From: Bacteroidota bacterium
Lineage (GTDB): Bacteria > Bacteroidota > Bacteroidia > 2-12-FULL-35-15
Reading direction: 5' to 3'
DNA: 42,571 nt
Assembly: GCA_947466965.1 (NCBI GenBank)
Contig: CANIFU010000021.1
Coordinates: 1 to 42,571 of the forward strand
Under the pieces are notes generated by a model, which worked only from the letters and a program-made list of their open reading frames with translations, did no database searches and was not told the DNA's origin. Position 1 is the stretch's first letter; each line of letters opens with the position of its first letter. A program made the position numbers and the translations under genes. Shown in pieces: positions 26,984 through 37,700 of this stretch.

Positions 26984-27034
26984 AAAGTTGTAATTGCAGA
27001 TCTATCTGCCGACAAGTTAAATTATATTCGGGTG

Positions 27035-27066
27035 CAAAGTAACGGCTTGATGGGTTAAAAACCAAA
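27035..27066 (-). promoter_or_regulatory. Promoter of metF
   Basis: On the minus strand TTTG (27066-27063) and TTACTTTG (27042-27035, one mismatch to TAnnTTTG) have a 20-bp spacer. It lies 52 bases before the metF ATG. Confidence 0.5.
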
Positions 27067-27150
27067 TTATAAAGAAAATGACATTTGACTATTGCCTAAA
27101 TAGTTCACAAAAAAGTAGTAAATTCGCAGTCCTTATAGAAGAATATAGAA

Positions 27151-28941
27151 ATGGAGAACATCAGAAATTTTTGCATCATAGCACACATCGATCACGGAAA
27201 AAGTACACTTGCCGACCGCCTATTGGAGTATACCAATACCATCAACAAACGTGAAATGCAAGCACAAGTGTTGGATGATATGGATCTGGAAAAAGAACGC
27301 GGAATTACAATCAAGAGTCACGCGATTCAAATGGATTATGAATTGAACGGGAAAAAATATGTGTTGAATTTAATTGACACACCGGGCCACGTAGATTTTT
27401 CGTACGAAGTATCCCGTTCTATTGCCGCATGTGAAGGCGCATTATTGATTGTAGATGCTGCACAAGGAATTCAAGCACAAACCATTTCCAACTTATACCT
27501 TGCTTTAGGAAACGATTTAGAAATAATTCCTATTCTAAATAAAATTGATTTACCAAGTGCTGAACCAGAATTGGTAAAAGATCAGATTGTAGAATTACTA
27601 GGTTGTAAACGCGAAGACATTTTAGCAGCATCCGGCAAAACAGGGATGGGTGTTCATGAGATCTTAGAAGCAATTGTTGCCCGAATACCCTCGCCAAAAG
27701 GTGATCCGACAGGACCCTTGCAAGCTTTGATATTTGACTCGGTTTACAATTCCTTTAGAGGAATTATTGCCTATTTTAAAGTTACAAACGGTAGCATCAA
27801 AAAAGGGGATAAAGTAAAATTTTTCGCCACAGAAAAAGAATACAGTGCAGATGAGATTGGCGTTTTACGTCTCAAGCAAGAACCGCGAACAGAGGTAAAA
27901 ACAGGCGATGTTGGTTATATCATTTCTGGAATTAAAGATGCTCGAGAAGTTAAAGTGGGTGATACCATTACAACAGTTAACAATCCCTGTGCTGAAGGAA
28001 TTCAAGGATTTGAAGAAGTAAAGCCAATGGTATTTGCCGGTATTTATCCGGTTGATACCGAAGATTTTGAAGAACTGCGCTACTCCATGGAGAAACTTCA
28101 GCTAAATGATGCCTCTCTAACGTGGGAGCCGGAATCTTCTGCAGCACTTGGCTTTGGCTTCCGTTGCGGTTTCCTCGGTATGCTTCACATGGAAATTATT
28201 CAAGAACGATTGGAGCGTGAATTCAATATGACCGTTATCACAACAGTTCCCAACGTTTCTTATCATGCATATAGCACAAAAAATGAATTGATGGTAGTGA
28301 ACAACCCATCCGACTTGCCCGATCCAAGTAAATTAGACAGAGTTGAAGAGCCTTATATTAAAGCGCAAATCATTACTAAATCCGAATACGTTGGAAACAT
28401 TATGAGTTTGTGTATTGGTAAACGTGGAATCATCACCAACCAAATTTATTTAACAACCGACCGTGTTGAATTAATGTTTGATATGCCATTGGGCGAGATC
28501 GTTTTCGATTTTTATGATCGCCTAAAAACCATTTCAAAAGGGTATGCTTCTTTTGATTATCAACCATTGGATTACCGTCAAAGTTATTTAGTGAAGTTAG
28601 ATATTTTATTAAATGCAGAACCCGTGGATGCATTGTCATCGTTGATTCATAGAGATAACGCTTATGAGTTTGGTAAAAAGATGTGTGAGAAACTGAAAGA
28701 ATTAATCCCACGTCAACAATTCGAGATTCCTATTCAAGCTGCTATCGGAGCAAAAATTATTGCTCGCGAAACCATCAAAGCCATGCGTAAAGATGTGACT
28801 GCAAAATGTTATGGTGGTGATATTTCCCGTAAACGTAAATTGTTAGAAAAACAAAAAGAAGGAAAGAAACGGATGCGCTCTGTTGGAAGTGTGGAAATAC
28901 CTCAAAGTGCATTTATGGCGGTATTGAAGTTGAATGATTAG
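27151..28941 (+). CDS. lepA: Elongation factor 4 (back-translocating GTPase)
   Basis: LepA/EF4 is a ribosome-binding GTPase. The 596 residues have G1 [18 protein letters not shown] (switch I), G3 DTPGHVDF and G4 NKIDLP. The EF-G-like domains and the LepA-specific C-terminal domain follow ([24 protein letters not shown]). Length and motifs are normal. It is transcribed away from metF; a weak -7-like TAAATTCG at 27119-27126 lies ahead of it. Confidence 0.98.
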   Translation: MENIRNFCIIAHIDHGKSTLADRLLEYTNTINKREMQAQVLDDMDLEKERGITIKSHAIQMDYELNGKKYVLNLIDTPGHVDFSYEVSRSIAACEGALLIVDAAQGIQAQTISNLYLALGNDLEIIPILNKIDLPSAEPELVKDQIVELLGCKREDILAASGKTGMGVHEILEAIVARIPSPKGDPTGPLQALIFDSVYNSFRGIIAYFKVTNGSIKKGDKVKFFATEKEYSADEIGVLRLKQEPRTEVKTGDVGYIISGIKDAREVKVGDTITTVNNPCAEGIQGFEEVKPMVFAGIYPVDTEDFEELRYSMEKLQLNDASLTWEPESSAALGFGFRCGFLGMLHMEIIQERLEREFNMTVITTVPNVSYHAYSTKNELMVVNNPSDLPDPSKLDRVEEPYIKAQIITKSEYVGNIMSLCIGKRGIITNQIYLTTDRVELMFDMPLGEIVFDFYDRLKTISKGYASFDYQPLDYRQSYLVKLDILLNAEPVDALSSLIHRDNAYEFGKKMCEKLKELIPRQQFEIPIQAAIGAKIIARETIKAMRKDVTAKCYGGDISRKRKLLEKQKEGKKRMRSVGSVEIPQSAFMAVLKLND

Positions 28942-29189
28942 CGCGGTTACGGATAACGAATCAGAACGAATTTACTTAGCTGGATGTGTTATGCTAATCT
29001 GTTAGCAGAATCCATTCCCCCTTTGGAAAAGGGGGCTAGGGGGATTCCGAAAATGTTAATCCCAGCTAAAAACCTTGCCAATAAACTATTTGGTCCTTCT
29101 TACCCCTATTTTGGCAAAATTATTTCAAAACCCTTTAACTTTACCATTCCCTAATCGTCCTATACCGGAAATCTTACAAAAACGCTACA
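28942..29189. other. Intergenic region after lepA
   Basis: No gene is seen between lepA and the sigma-factor remnant. The region holds the nested palindrome at 29008-29047. Confidence 0.7.
29008..29047. repeat. REP-like nested palindrome
   Basis: An inner perfect hairpin CCCCCTTT-GGA-AAAGGGGG (29017-29035) lies inside an outer pair GAATCC (29008-29013) and GGATTC (29042-29047), with CTAGGGG between. The G-rich element stands out in an AT-rich gap and looks like a dispersed extragenic palindrome. A partial relative (tagggggatt) is at 10385-10394. Confidence 0.7.
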
Positions 29190-29315
29190 ATGACTGTCGA
29201 AGAATTCAACAAGACTGTTGATTTACATGCAGATAATCTTTACAGATTTATCCTTAAGAATATTAAGGATTCGGAGAAGGCGCATGATATTGTGTATGAC
29301 ACGTGCCAAAAGTAA
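29190..29315 (+). pseudogene. N-terminal remnant of an ECF sigma factor
   Basis: An ATG at 29190 opens a 41-codon frame, MTVEEFNKTVDLHADNLYRF and then ILKNIKDSEKAHDIVYDT. It matches the start of region 2 of Bacteroidota ECF sigma factors, where the family normally goes on as DTFEKLW. Here the frame reads DTCQK and stops. The other 140 or so residues expected (regions 2 and 4) are not found downstream in any frame. A deletion or recombination is the simplest reading. Its last 13 bases overlap the next open frame, which begins at GTG 29303. Confidence 0.6.
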
Positions 29316-29644
29316 ATAACGAACAACCAACAAATCCTGTCATTATTAGCAAGTCACTTCGAGCGGAGTCGAGAAGCGATAATCAACCAACGGATTTTCT
29401 TTCTTTAAAAGAAGTAGTAGCTCAAAAATTAAAAGAAAAAACATTGGATGATGAATCGGTTGCAATACAAAAGAAAAACGGTCGCGTTAAACGTTTCAAC
29501 GGCTGGGATTTAGCACAAATTGTAAACAGAGAGATCAGCAAAATAACTGGAAGAAATGTAGAAGTAAAACCAACCTATAATGATGAAGGCGCTGTTACAG
29601 CTTATGCTTTAGGCGGAGGAGTTCAGATAACTAGGGGGAAATAA
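29303..29644 (+). CDS. Hypothetical protein of uncertain start, carrying an embedded palindrome
   Basis: The frame runs 113 codons from GTG 29303, the only conventional-looking start; no in-frame ATG exists before the conserved-looking part. The C-terminal 80 residues (SLKEVVAQKLKEKTLDDE, then VKRFNGWDLAQIVNREISK and ITGRNVEVKPTY) look like a real alpha/beta domain of unknown family. The first 35 residues are low in character and include SKSLRAESRSD, encoded by the palindromic repeat at 29353-29377. The gene may be the 3' part of a longer one cut when the sigma factor was lost. I cannot assign a function. Confidence 0.45.
   Translation: MPKVNNEQPTNPVIISKSLRAESRSDNQPTDFLSLKEVVAQKLKEKTLDDESVAIQKKNGRVKRFNGWDLAQIVNREISKITGRNVEVKPTYNDEGAVTAYALGGGVQITRGK
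29353..29377. repeat. Imperfect palindrome (CTTCGA...TCGAGAAG) inside an open frame
   Basis: gtcacttcgagcggagtcga followed by gaagc is an imperfect palindrome of a kind usually found between genes. Here it is read in frame as eight or nine residues. It shares ggagtcga with the palindrome at 42328-42341. Confidence 0.55.
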
Positions 29645-29741
29645 CAAATACACGCTCTACAATAAAAACACAGCCCTAACCACTCTCGAGCGGGGAATAA
29701 ATTCTCCTCTCAATTAAGACAACACCCAAATTTGTAATTCG

Positions 29742-31319
29742 TTAAGATTCGTAATTAGTAGTTTTCGGATAGTTCACATTATAATGTAAGCCTCTGCTCT
29801 CTTTTCGTTTGCGAGCATGCTTAATAATAATGTATGCGACATTGATCAAGTTTCTTAACTCACATAACTTAGGAGAAATAATTGTTTTTAAATACAAGGC
29901 TTCATTTTCTTTGTATAAAATTTCCAAGCGATCAAAAGCTCTTTGCAATCGTATATCCGAGCGAACAATTCCAACATAGTTGGTCATAATGGCTTGAACT
30001 TCTCTTAAACTTTGAGTCAACAAAACCATTTCTTCGGGATGGGCTGTTCCTTCAGCATCCCAATCAGGAATTGATTCACAAAAACGGGTTGAATTTATTT
30101 TTTCAATTGCATCCATCGCTGCCTGATGCGCATACACCAAAGCTTCCAATAATGAATTGGATGCCAAACGATTTGCACCATGTAATCCGGTTGATGAACA
30201 TTCACCAATTGCATATAATTTATTAATAGAACTTCTTCCTTTTTGATCTACTTTTATTCCACCACACATATAATGCGCAGCAGGAACAACTGGAATATAA
30301 TCTTCTGTAATATCGATTCCCAATGTCAAGCATTTCTGATAAATATTCGGAAAGTGTTTTACCAATTCTTCTTTATTTAAATGACGGCAATCCAAATACA
30401 CATAATCATCACCACGCGTTTTCATTTCGTTATCGATAGCCCGAGCAACAATATCTCGGGGAGCTAATGATTTTCGTTCATCATACTTCTGCATGAATTC
30501 TTTTCCATCGATTGTTTTTAAAATACCTCCAAAACCCCTTACCGCTTCCGAAATTAAAAAAGAAGGACTCTCTTCAGGATTGAATAATGAGGTAGGATGA
30601 AACTGATAAAACTCCATGCCTTCAATTCTTCCTTTTGCTCGATATACCATCGCCACTCCGTCACCGGTTGCAATTGTAGGATTGGTTGTAGTACTATAAA
30701 CATGACCGGCACCGCCAGTAGCCATGAGAATCGTTTTTGCTAAAATCGTTTCAATTTTATTGCTTCTTAAATTCAAAACATAAGCCCCATAACATTCAAT
30801 ATCAGGAGTTCTACTATTTACTTCTACTTCCAAATGATGCTGTGTTAAAATATCAATCGCAAAATGATGATCCAATATTTCAATATTTGGGTGAGAATGA
30901 ACAGCAGCTAAGAGCGCTCGTTCAATTTCGAATCCGGTATTGTCTTTGTGATGAAGGATTCGGTGTTCGGAATGACCACCTTCCTTTGCAAGATCATAAT
31001 CACCACTCGCATTTTTGTCAAAGGTGGCGCCCCAGGCAATTAATTCATTCACGCGCTCGGTTGATTCTGTAATTACCATCCTCACAATTTCTTCATCACA
31101 CATACCATCTCCAGCAATTAAAGTGTCCTGAATATGTTTTTCAAAACTATCTGGACCATACATAACAGCAGCAATACCTCCTTGAGCATACTTCGTATTG
31201 CTTTCGTCTTCATTTGCCTTGGTGATCATGCATACACTGCCATATTGAGCCACTTTTAAAGCATAACTCAATCCGGCAATGCCTGAACCAATAATTAAAA
31301 AATCAATTCTTCTTTTCAT
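29742..31319 (-). CDS. nadB: L-aspartate oxidase
   Basis: NadB oxidises L-aspartate to iminoaspartate, the first step of NAD synthesis. The 525-residue flavoprotein has the N-terminal dinucleotide fold IIGSGIAGLSYAL and SNTKYAQGGIAAVM. The succinate-dehydrogenase-like active-site region follows (HTEFYQFHPT-type EGMEFYQFHPTSL, RDIVARAID and AHYMCGGIKVD), then a C-terminal helical domain. Neither nadA nor nadC is in the window. It diverges from the nfu gene across 78 bases. Confidence 0.95.
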   Translation of the reverse strand: MKRRIDFLIIGSGIAGLSYALKVAQYGSVCMITKANEDESNTKYAQGGIAAVMYGPDSFEKHIQDTLIAGDGMCDEEIVRMVITESTERVNELIAWGATFDKNASGDYDLAKEGGHSEHRILHHKDNTGFEIERALLAAVHSHPNIEILDHHFAIDILTQHHLEVEVNSRTPDIECYGAYVLNLRSNKIETILAKTILMATGGAGHVYSTTTNPTIATGDGVAMVYRAKGRIEGMEFYQFHPTSLFNPEESPSFLISEAVRGFGGILKTIDGKEFMQKYDERKSLAPRDIVARAIDNEMKTRGDDYVYLDCRHLNKEELVKHFPNIYQKCLTLGIDITEDYIPVVPAAHYMCGGIKVDQKGRSSINKLYAIGECSSTGLHGANRLASNSLLEALVYAHQAAMDAIEKINSTRFCESIPDWDAEGTAHPEEMVLLTQSLREVQAIMTNYVGIVRSDIRLQRAFDRLEILYKENEALYLKTIISPKLCELRNLINVAYIIIKHARKRKESRGLHYNVNYPKTTNYES

Positions 31320-31368
31320 AATCTCACCTCAACTCTTTTCTTGAAAAAATGAGCGGATATTTTTTTAG

Positions 31369-31376
31369 TATCTTTG
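31369..31376 (+). promoter_or_regulatory. -7 box of the nfu gene
   Basis: A perfect TATCTTTG precedes the ATG at 31398 by 21 bases. A TTG at 31341-31343 is 25 bp away, a little longer than usual. The box contains the TTG that would be an alternative start, which argues for 31398. Confidence 0.5.
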
Positions 31377-31397
31377 CAATTCAAAATTACTGAAAAG

Positions 31398-32021
31398 ATG
31401 GACACACTCGTAAAAAAGCCAATTATCATATACGCAGAGAGCACCCCTAATCCTTCTTCAATGAAGTTTGTAGCCAATCAACTTTTGGTGAACGATGGAG
31501 CTACTGCGCAGTATCTAATGAAAACTGAAACCAAAGGCTCACCATTAGCTGCTCAATTATTTGAATTCCCATTTGTGAAAGCCGTATTCATGGCTGCAAA
31601 TTTTGTGACCATTACAAAAATTGATGCCATTCAGTGGGAGGAAGTAACATTGGAGTTGCGCGACTTTATTCGCATATACATCAGTGAAGGCAAACCAGTA
31701 ATCACCGAACTGCAAAAAACGGAAGTAGCAATTGATAATACCTTCACAGAGAAGAAAGAAGTATTTACTGAACATGCAGCTCCTACAACTGAAATTGAAG
31801 TAAAAATTGTAGAAGCCTTGGAACAATATATTCGTCCCGCTGTTGAAAGCGATGGAGGGAGTATTACTTTTAAAAATTTTGTTGATGGAAGGGTTACGGT
31901 TCAATTGAGAGGCGCTTGCAGCGGCTGCCCATCTTCTACTATTACTTTAAAAGCTGGCATCGAAGGTTTATTAAAACGAATGATTCCTGAAGTAACTGAA
32001 GTTGTTTCTGAAGCAGTATAA
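31398..32021 (+). CDS. nfuA: Nfu-type iron-sulfur cluster scaffold protein
   Basis: The 207-residue protein has an N-terminal Nfu_N domain (ESTPNPSSMKFVAN, then FEFPFVKAVFMAANFVTI), a spacer rich in charged residues (about 105-135), and a C-terminal NifU-like domain with the cluster-binding CSGC in RGACSGCPSSTITLKAGIE. It builds or carries [4Fe-4S] clusters for target enzymes such as MqnC and perhaps NadA. I start it at ATG 31398, not at TTG 31374. It ends at a strong terminator. The name is by family; an Nfu1-like label would be equally fair. Confidence 0.9.
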   Translation: MDTLVKKPIIIYAESTPNPSSMKFVANQLLVNDGATAQYLMKTETKGSPLAAQLFEFPFVKAVFMAANFVTITKIDAIQWEEVTLELRDFIRIYISEGKPVITELQKTEVAIDNTFTEKKEVFTEHAAPTTEIEVKIVEALEQYIRPAVESDGGSITFKNFVDGRVTVQLRGACSGCPSSTITLKAGIEGLLKRMIPEVTEVVSEAV

Positions 32022-32061
32022 AAAAATTATTTGACTAATTTTATTGAAGTTATTGATCGTA

Positions 32062-32100
32062 AAAAAAGTCGCCTGAAAATTTTTTTCAGGCGACTTTTTT
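32062..32100. terminator. Bidirectional terminator
   Basis: aaaaaagtcgcctgaaaa (32062-32079) pairs perfectly with 32083-32100 across a 3-base loop, with A and T tracts. It ends nfuA and the convergent secreted propeller gene. The same caggcgact word recurs at the window's right edge (42539-42547). Confidence 0.93.
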
Positions 32101-32120
32101 ATTTTCAACTAATCAATCCT

Positions 32121-34628
32121 TTAATTTTTCACGAACTTCTTCGTTACTATATTTTCGTTCGTTATTATTTGCAGATAATAGATTCCCGCGGGCACTTGAG
32201 TGGTGAAAATTGTCATTTTATTTTTTCCGGCAAGCGCATTGACTTGCTCCGAATAAATAATCTTTCCAGCAATATTCATTAAATTTATTTTTACATTATC
32301 TGCTTTTTGAAGCAGGTATTCCATCGTAAGATTGTTAGAGGTTGGATTCGGATAAATATTCAAGAGGATTGCTTTTTCGAATTCAGATACCCCTACATCG
32401 TTCACAGTAAATACAACAGAAACTGATGAACAACCAAGATTGTTAAAGACTTCTACATAATAATTGCCATTAGCAGTGAAATTGTAATTCTGACTAGTTG
32501 CTCCTGGAATTGCAACACCATTTAGATACCACTGATATGCCGCATAAGAAGGGGAACAAATCAATGAATCCATCACTTCAGTTACGCTAGGTAATCCTGG
32601 ATTTACAAGAACAGTGATTGTAACAGAATCAATATTTGAACAACCACCAGTAGCTGTTCCAACTACGGTATAAGTTGTAGTAGATGAAGGCCCCGCAATT
32701 GGATTTGCTATATTCGGATCACTCAAAGAAACTGCAGGAGACCAAACATAAGAAATTGCACCGGTTGCTAATAAGGATGCATTGATACTTAAACAAGTAC
32801 TATCGTTCGGACCGGCATCAACAGGTGGCAAACCAAAAACAGTTACTGTTTGTGTTGCAGTACTTGAGCAACCATTACCATTTGAAACGGTAACAGAATA
32901 TGTTCCGGAAACCGATACAGTAATAGATTGCAATGTATCATTAACAGAGGTACTCCAGCTATAAGAACTTGCTACTCCCGATGTTAAAGTGACAGAACCA
33001 CCTGTGCAAAAAGAGGTTGCTCCACTTGTTGTTATAAGCGGATCAATAAGCGGAACAACCATTACAATAACGGTATCTATATCAGTACAACCGCTTCCAT
33101 TTGTTATTGCAACAAAATAAGTGGTTGTATCAGTTGGGTTTGCAATTGGATTTGAAATATTTGTAGCCGATAGTCCACTAGAAGGGGTCCATAAATAACT
33201 AACAGCTCCAGGAGCGGATGCGTTTAATTGAACAGAACTTCCATTGCAAATGATTGTATCTGAACCAGCATCTGCTTTTAACTGACAATATTTGATAGTT
33301 TCGAAATCTTCGTTTGAGCCGGCCCCCTTACTTAAACCGGTGATAAAAACATTACCAATTCCATCAACAGCAATAGCGGCTGCCTGATCCGTGTTATTGG
33401 CTGTCCCATTGTATTTAGTGATCCATTCCTGTGTTCCGGCAGTATCATATTTGATAGTCAGGTAATCATTATTTGATCCGGATGAATAACTATAACCTGT
33501 AATGTATACATTTCCCGAAGCGTCAACAGCAAGAGCTTTTCCTTCGTCATATCCATTAGCGGCACCATTGTATCTGGCTGTCCACTGACTTATTCCTGAA
33601 TTATCATATTTTATGGTAAACGCATCCTCTGCTGTACTTCCGACACCAACACTTTTTCCGGTAACATAAACATTCCCTGCAGCATCTAAAGCAATTGCAT
33701 TTGCCCGATCATAATCATTACCGGTTCCATTGTAACGTACTTGCCATTGCTGTATCCCTGCTGCATTATATTTTACAGTAGCGAAGTCATAGTTTGTAAG
33801 AACAAAAGTCTGACTGTATCCGGTAACATAAACATTGCCCGCAGCATCCACAGCAATGGCTCGAGCCTCATCATAATTTCCGTCAGGACTATTATATTTA
33901 GTTGCCCATTGCTGAATGCCTGCCAGGTTATATTTTAAAGTAATGTAATCAAAATCGGCAGCCGTACTTTGAAAAGTATAACCAGTAACATAGGCAGTAC
34001 CGGTCAACGAATCGACATAAATAGCAAAACCGGCATCAATAGAACTACCAGCACCTTCAAATCGGGTTGCATATTGTTGAACACCGGCTGAATTATATCT
34101 TACTGTTGTAGCAGCACTATTTGTTCCGGCTCCATCACTGCTACCCGTTACAAAAACATTTCCGGCATTATCCACATCGATATCCCATGCTTCGTCGGTA
34201 CCACCTGCTACATTTGTATAACGAGAAGCCCATTGCTGAACACCAGCTGAGTTGTATTTTACGGTAGCATAATCATAACCTGTTCCGGCACCGCCATCGC
34301 TCCAACCTGTAACATAAACATTACCTGAAGGATCAAGGGTAATAGCATGCGCTTCATCTAAGCTGTTTCCAGTTCCATTGTATTCGGTTCTCCAGATTTC
34401 GGCACCAGTTGGATCATATTTTATTGTAACATAATCGAAATTACCACTAACCCCTTGTCCAAGTCCAGTTACATAAACATTTCCCGCCCCATCCAAGGCC
34501 ATATCTTCTGCCCGGTCGATATTTGTACCGGCGCTTGAATAACGTGTTTGCCACTGAATATTAATTTGGGCATTTATCTCCCCCAATAAAGCTCCTGAAA
34601 TGAAAATGGATAAGAGTGCTTTTTTCAT
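32121..34628 (-). CDS. Secreted SBBP beta-propeller protein with T9SS type-A tail
   Basis: The 835-residue protein has a signal peptide (KKALLSIFISGALLGEINAQ), then eight SBBP-type repeats (about 25-440) with A.AI.(V/L)DAAGNVYVTG and YD.ATVKYN, forming a propeller. Three Ig/PKD-like modules follow (KADAGSDTIICNGSSVQL and similar, about 450-750). The C-terminal sorting domain of the type IX system ends it (NIYPNPTSNN, AGKIIYSE, PAGIYYLQI, KFVKN). Repeat similarity suggests expansion by duplication. It should be secreted or anchored on the surface; ligand unknown. It diverges from the CHU_C gene over a 121-base region with promoters facing both ways. Confidence 0.9.
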   Translation of the reverse strand: MKKALLSIFISGALLGEINAQINIQWQTRYSSAGTNIDRAEDMALDGAGNVYVTGLGQGVSGNFDYVTIKYDPTGAEIWRTEYNGTGNSLDEAHAITLDPSGNVYVTGWSDGGAGTGYDYATVKYNSAGVQQWASRYTNVAGGTDEAWDIDVDNAGNVFVTGSSDGAGTNSAATTVRYNSAGVQQYATRFEGAGSSIDAGFAIYVDSLTGTAYVTGYTFQSTAADFDYITLKYNLAGIQQWATKYNSPDGNYDEARAIAVDAAGNVYVTGYSQTFVLTNYDFATVKYNAAGIQQWQVRYNGTGNDYDRANAIALDAAGNVYVTGKSVGVGSTAEDAFTIKYDNSGISQWTARYNGAANGYDEGKALAVDASGNVYITGYSYSSGSNNDYLTIKYDTAGTQEWITKYNGTANNTDQAAAIAVDGIGNVFITGLSKGAGSNEDFETIKYCQLKADAGSDTIICNGSSVQLNASAPGAVSYLWTPSSGLSATNISNPIANPTDTTTYFVAITNGSGCTDIDTVIVMVVPLIDPLITTSGATSFCTGGSVTLTSGVASSYSWSTSVNDTLQSITVSVSGTYSVTVSNGNGCSSTATQTVTVFGLPPVDAGPNDSTCLSINASLLATGAISYVWSPAVSLSDPNIANPIAGPSSTTTYTVVGTATGGCSNIDSVTITVLVNPGLPSVTEVMDSLICSPSYAAYQWYLNGVAIPGATSQNYNFTANGNYYVEVFNNLGCSSVSVVFTVNDVGVSEFEKAILLNIYPNPTSNNLTMEYLLQKADNVKINLMNIAGKIIYSEQVNALAGKNKMTIFTTQVPAGIYYLQIITNENIVTKKFVKN

Positions 34629-34651
34629 GATGAATCTATAATAAATTTAGT

Positions 34652-34659
34652 CAAAACTA
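34652..34659 (-). promoter_or_regulatory. -7 box of the SBBP propeller gene
   Basis: A perfect TAGTTTTG reads leftward 23 bases before the ATG at 34628. No clear -33 TTG accompanies it. Confidence 0.5.
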
Positions 34660-34701
34660 CACTTTTTTTATACTAATACGACATTCACGTGTATAAAAAA
34701 A

Positions 34702-34730
34702 TTGTCACACTAAAAAATTTATTACTTTTA
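34702..34730 (+). promoter_or_regulatory. Promoter of the T9SS surface-protein cassette
   Basis: TTG at 34702-34704 and TACTTTTA at 34723-34730 (one mismatch to TAnnTTTG) are 18 bp apart. They precede the ATG at 34750 and, like the divergent -7 box, lie in the same 121-base gap. Confidence 0.45.
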
Positions 34731-34749
34731 CAAACGGTAATTTATAGTC

Positions 34750-37700
34750 ATGATTAAACATTATAATTTAATGAAGAATCGAATTTTAATCCTTATTGTT
34801 TTTGTTTTCTTCCTGTCAAGTTCATCAAATGCTACTCATATTGTTGGAGGATCATTGACGTATGAGCAATTAGGCGGTTCAACTTATCGTGTAACATTAA
34901 AATTATACCGCGACTGCAGCCCCGGGAATGCTGCATTTCCTAATCCTGTAACGATTGAAGTAAGAAGAAGTTGCGGAACAATATCCCTTGCCGATATTGA
35001 AATTCCTTTTCCAGGGGCAAGTTTGGTTCCACCAAATATTGATACCTGTGCTGTTAATCCGGGAATCTGTCTTGAAGAAGCGATATATACAAAAGTAGTT
35101 AGCGGTTTGCCTCCAACTACAGGTGGATATGATTTATTTTTTCAATCTTGCTGTCGTAACGCTACATTACTGAACATTGTATCTCCTTTAACAGCAGGAG
35201 AAACATGGTATGCTCATATTCCTGATAATGGTGTTGTCATTTCAAACAGCAGTCCGAAATGGGTAAACCCACCTCCTGTATTTGTTTGCCAAGGAAACAA
35301 CATGTATGTTGATCACAGTGCTACTGATGCGGATGGAGATTCACTCGTATATTCATTATACAGTCCTTTCAGCAATATAGCAGTTACTTGGCCAGGATGC
35401 GTTTTCACTACTCCAGCTATAACTTGGTCGAGTACATATGGCGCAAACAACCCATTGAATGCAGCAATTCCCGGATCATTAACCGTTAGTTCATCCGGTA
35501 TCCTCAATGGAGTACCACCAATTTTAGGTCAGTTTGTTGCCGGTGTAAAATGCGAAGAGTGGCGTAACGGCGTAAAAATTGGAGAAATAGTACGCGACTT
35601 TCAATTTAACGTAGTGAACTGCCCACCACTTGCAGTTGCAAGTTTCAACACCAGTGGAGCATGTATAGGAACTACAATCGCATTTAATAATACGACTACA
35701 CCTGCTGCAAACTCCTATTTATGGAACTTTGGTGATGGGTCGCCTACTTCTTCGTTAACAAGCCCTAGCCATACCTTTCCGACACTTGGAAACTATACTG
35801 CAACATTGATTATTAATAGCGGGACAGCTTGCGCTGACACATTATCACAAGCTGTAAATATGTCTATTGTGAATTCAGACTTTATCAGTGATGCTCCTGA
35901 ATGTCAGGGATTACCAGTTGTATTTACAGATAGCTCCTCTGTGAATACAATTAGTTCAATCACCAATTGGGATTGGAACTTTGGTGACGGCTTTACATCT
36001 ACATTACAAGATCCGACACATATATTTAATGCTGGAGGTACGTTCAACGTAAGTTTAATTACAACATCTGCTGCGGGTTGTAAGGATACTATCAATTATC
36101 CGGTGAACATACAAGGATTGCCAATTGCAAATGCAGGCAGTGATACAATCAGCTGTACAAACAATTCAACAATTACATTGGGTGGAACAATCCTAAATGC
36201 AGGGGGAGGTCAATGGATCGGAAGTTTAGGAAGTATTTTTACCCCAGGAAGCACAACACTCAACGCAACATATACACCATCGGCTGCTGCATTAGCAAGC
36301 GGATCCGACACACTATTACTACTAACAACCAGCAATGCACTTTGTCCGGCCGATACCGATCAAGTAATCATTAGTTTCTATGCAGGCCCAACTGTTGATG
36401 CAGGTGCCGATATCTTTGTGTGTAAAGATACAGCCAGCGTCCCTCTGTGTGCAACTGTAACAGTAGCTTCCGGTGGAACATGGGCAACATCAGGCACCGG
36501 AATATTCTTGTTCCCATTGAGCACATTGTGTAACGAATATCAGCCAAGTACTGCCGATACAATTGCAGGCTCTGTGATTCTTTATTTAATATCTACTGGC
36601 AATGGAAACTGTTTTGCATCGAGCGACTCTACCTTGTTAACATTTACGTCTACTCCAATTTCAGTAATCACTTCTGGCAGCAGCGTATGTTCTTCCTATC
36701 CGATCACATTAACAGCAACAACTTCAACAGGAAATGGTATATGGACAAGTTCTGGAACTGGAACATTTACACCAAACAACACCACATTAAACGGAAACTA
36801 TATTCCGAGTTCAGCGGATGACCTTGCCGGAAACGTTTCGTTGATCTTTACTTCAACAAATAACGGTGGGTGCAGATCAAATGCAGACACGGTCAACGTT
36901 ACCATTTTCCCTTCACCAATAGCTGCGTTCAACGGTATAAGTGCTTGTCCGCAAGATACAATAACGTTTACAAATGGATCAACAGGAACAATAGTAAACT
37001 GGAACTGGAATTTTGGAGATAGCGGAACAAGTTCATTAGAAAATCCGACTCATATTTATGGAACAGGCGGTCCATTTAATGTTTCATTAATTGTTACTTC
37101 AAACAACGGTTGCTTGGATACGATATCGCAGGTGGTGAATGTATTCGAACAACCTGTTGCTAATTTTAATGCCAACGGAATTTGTTTGAATGATGGAACC
37201 CTTTATACAGATATGTCAACGGTTGGCGGCGCAACTATTTCATCGTGGAACTGGAGTTATGGTGATGCAAGTGCAAACGGTACAATCCAAAATCCGAATC
37301 ACAATTTCCCTTCAGCCGGAACGTATACCACCTTATTAATTGTTCAATCATCGCAAGGTTGTATCGACTCTATCACACAGGCTGTAACCGTATTGCCTGG
37401 TCCGGGAGCAAACTTTACAGCCGATGATTTTACAGGAAATGTAAATCAAACAATTGGATTTTCAGATCAATCGACGACGGGTGCAATTAGTTGGTTTTGG
37501 GATTTTGGTGATTCATCCGCTGATTCTACATCAACATTACAAAACCCTTCACACATTTACGGAGCGGGTGGTTTTTATGACGTATGCTTAATTGTAACTG
37601 ACATCAATGGTTGTTCAGATACTATTTGCCGCACAGAAATCATTTCCATGCCACCTGAAGTTCCAAGCGGATTTACACCGAATGGCGATGGAGAGAATGA

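Noticed and set aside
31374-31376. TTG start for the Nfu protein
   Set aside because: It lies in the TATCTTTG promoter box; ATG 31398 opens the conserved domain.
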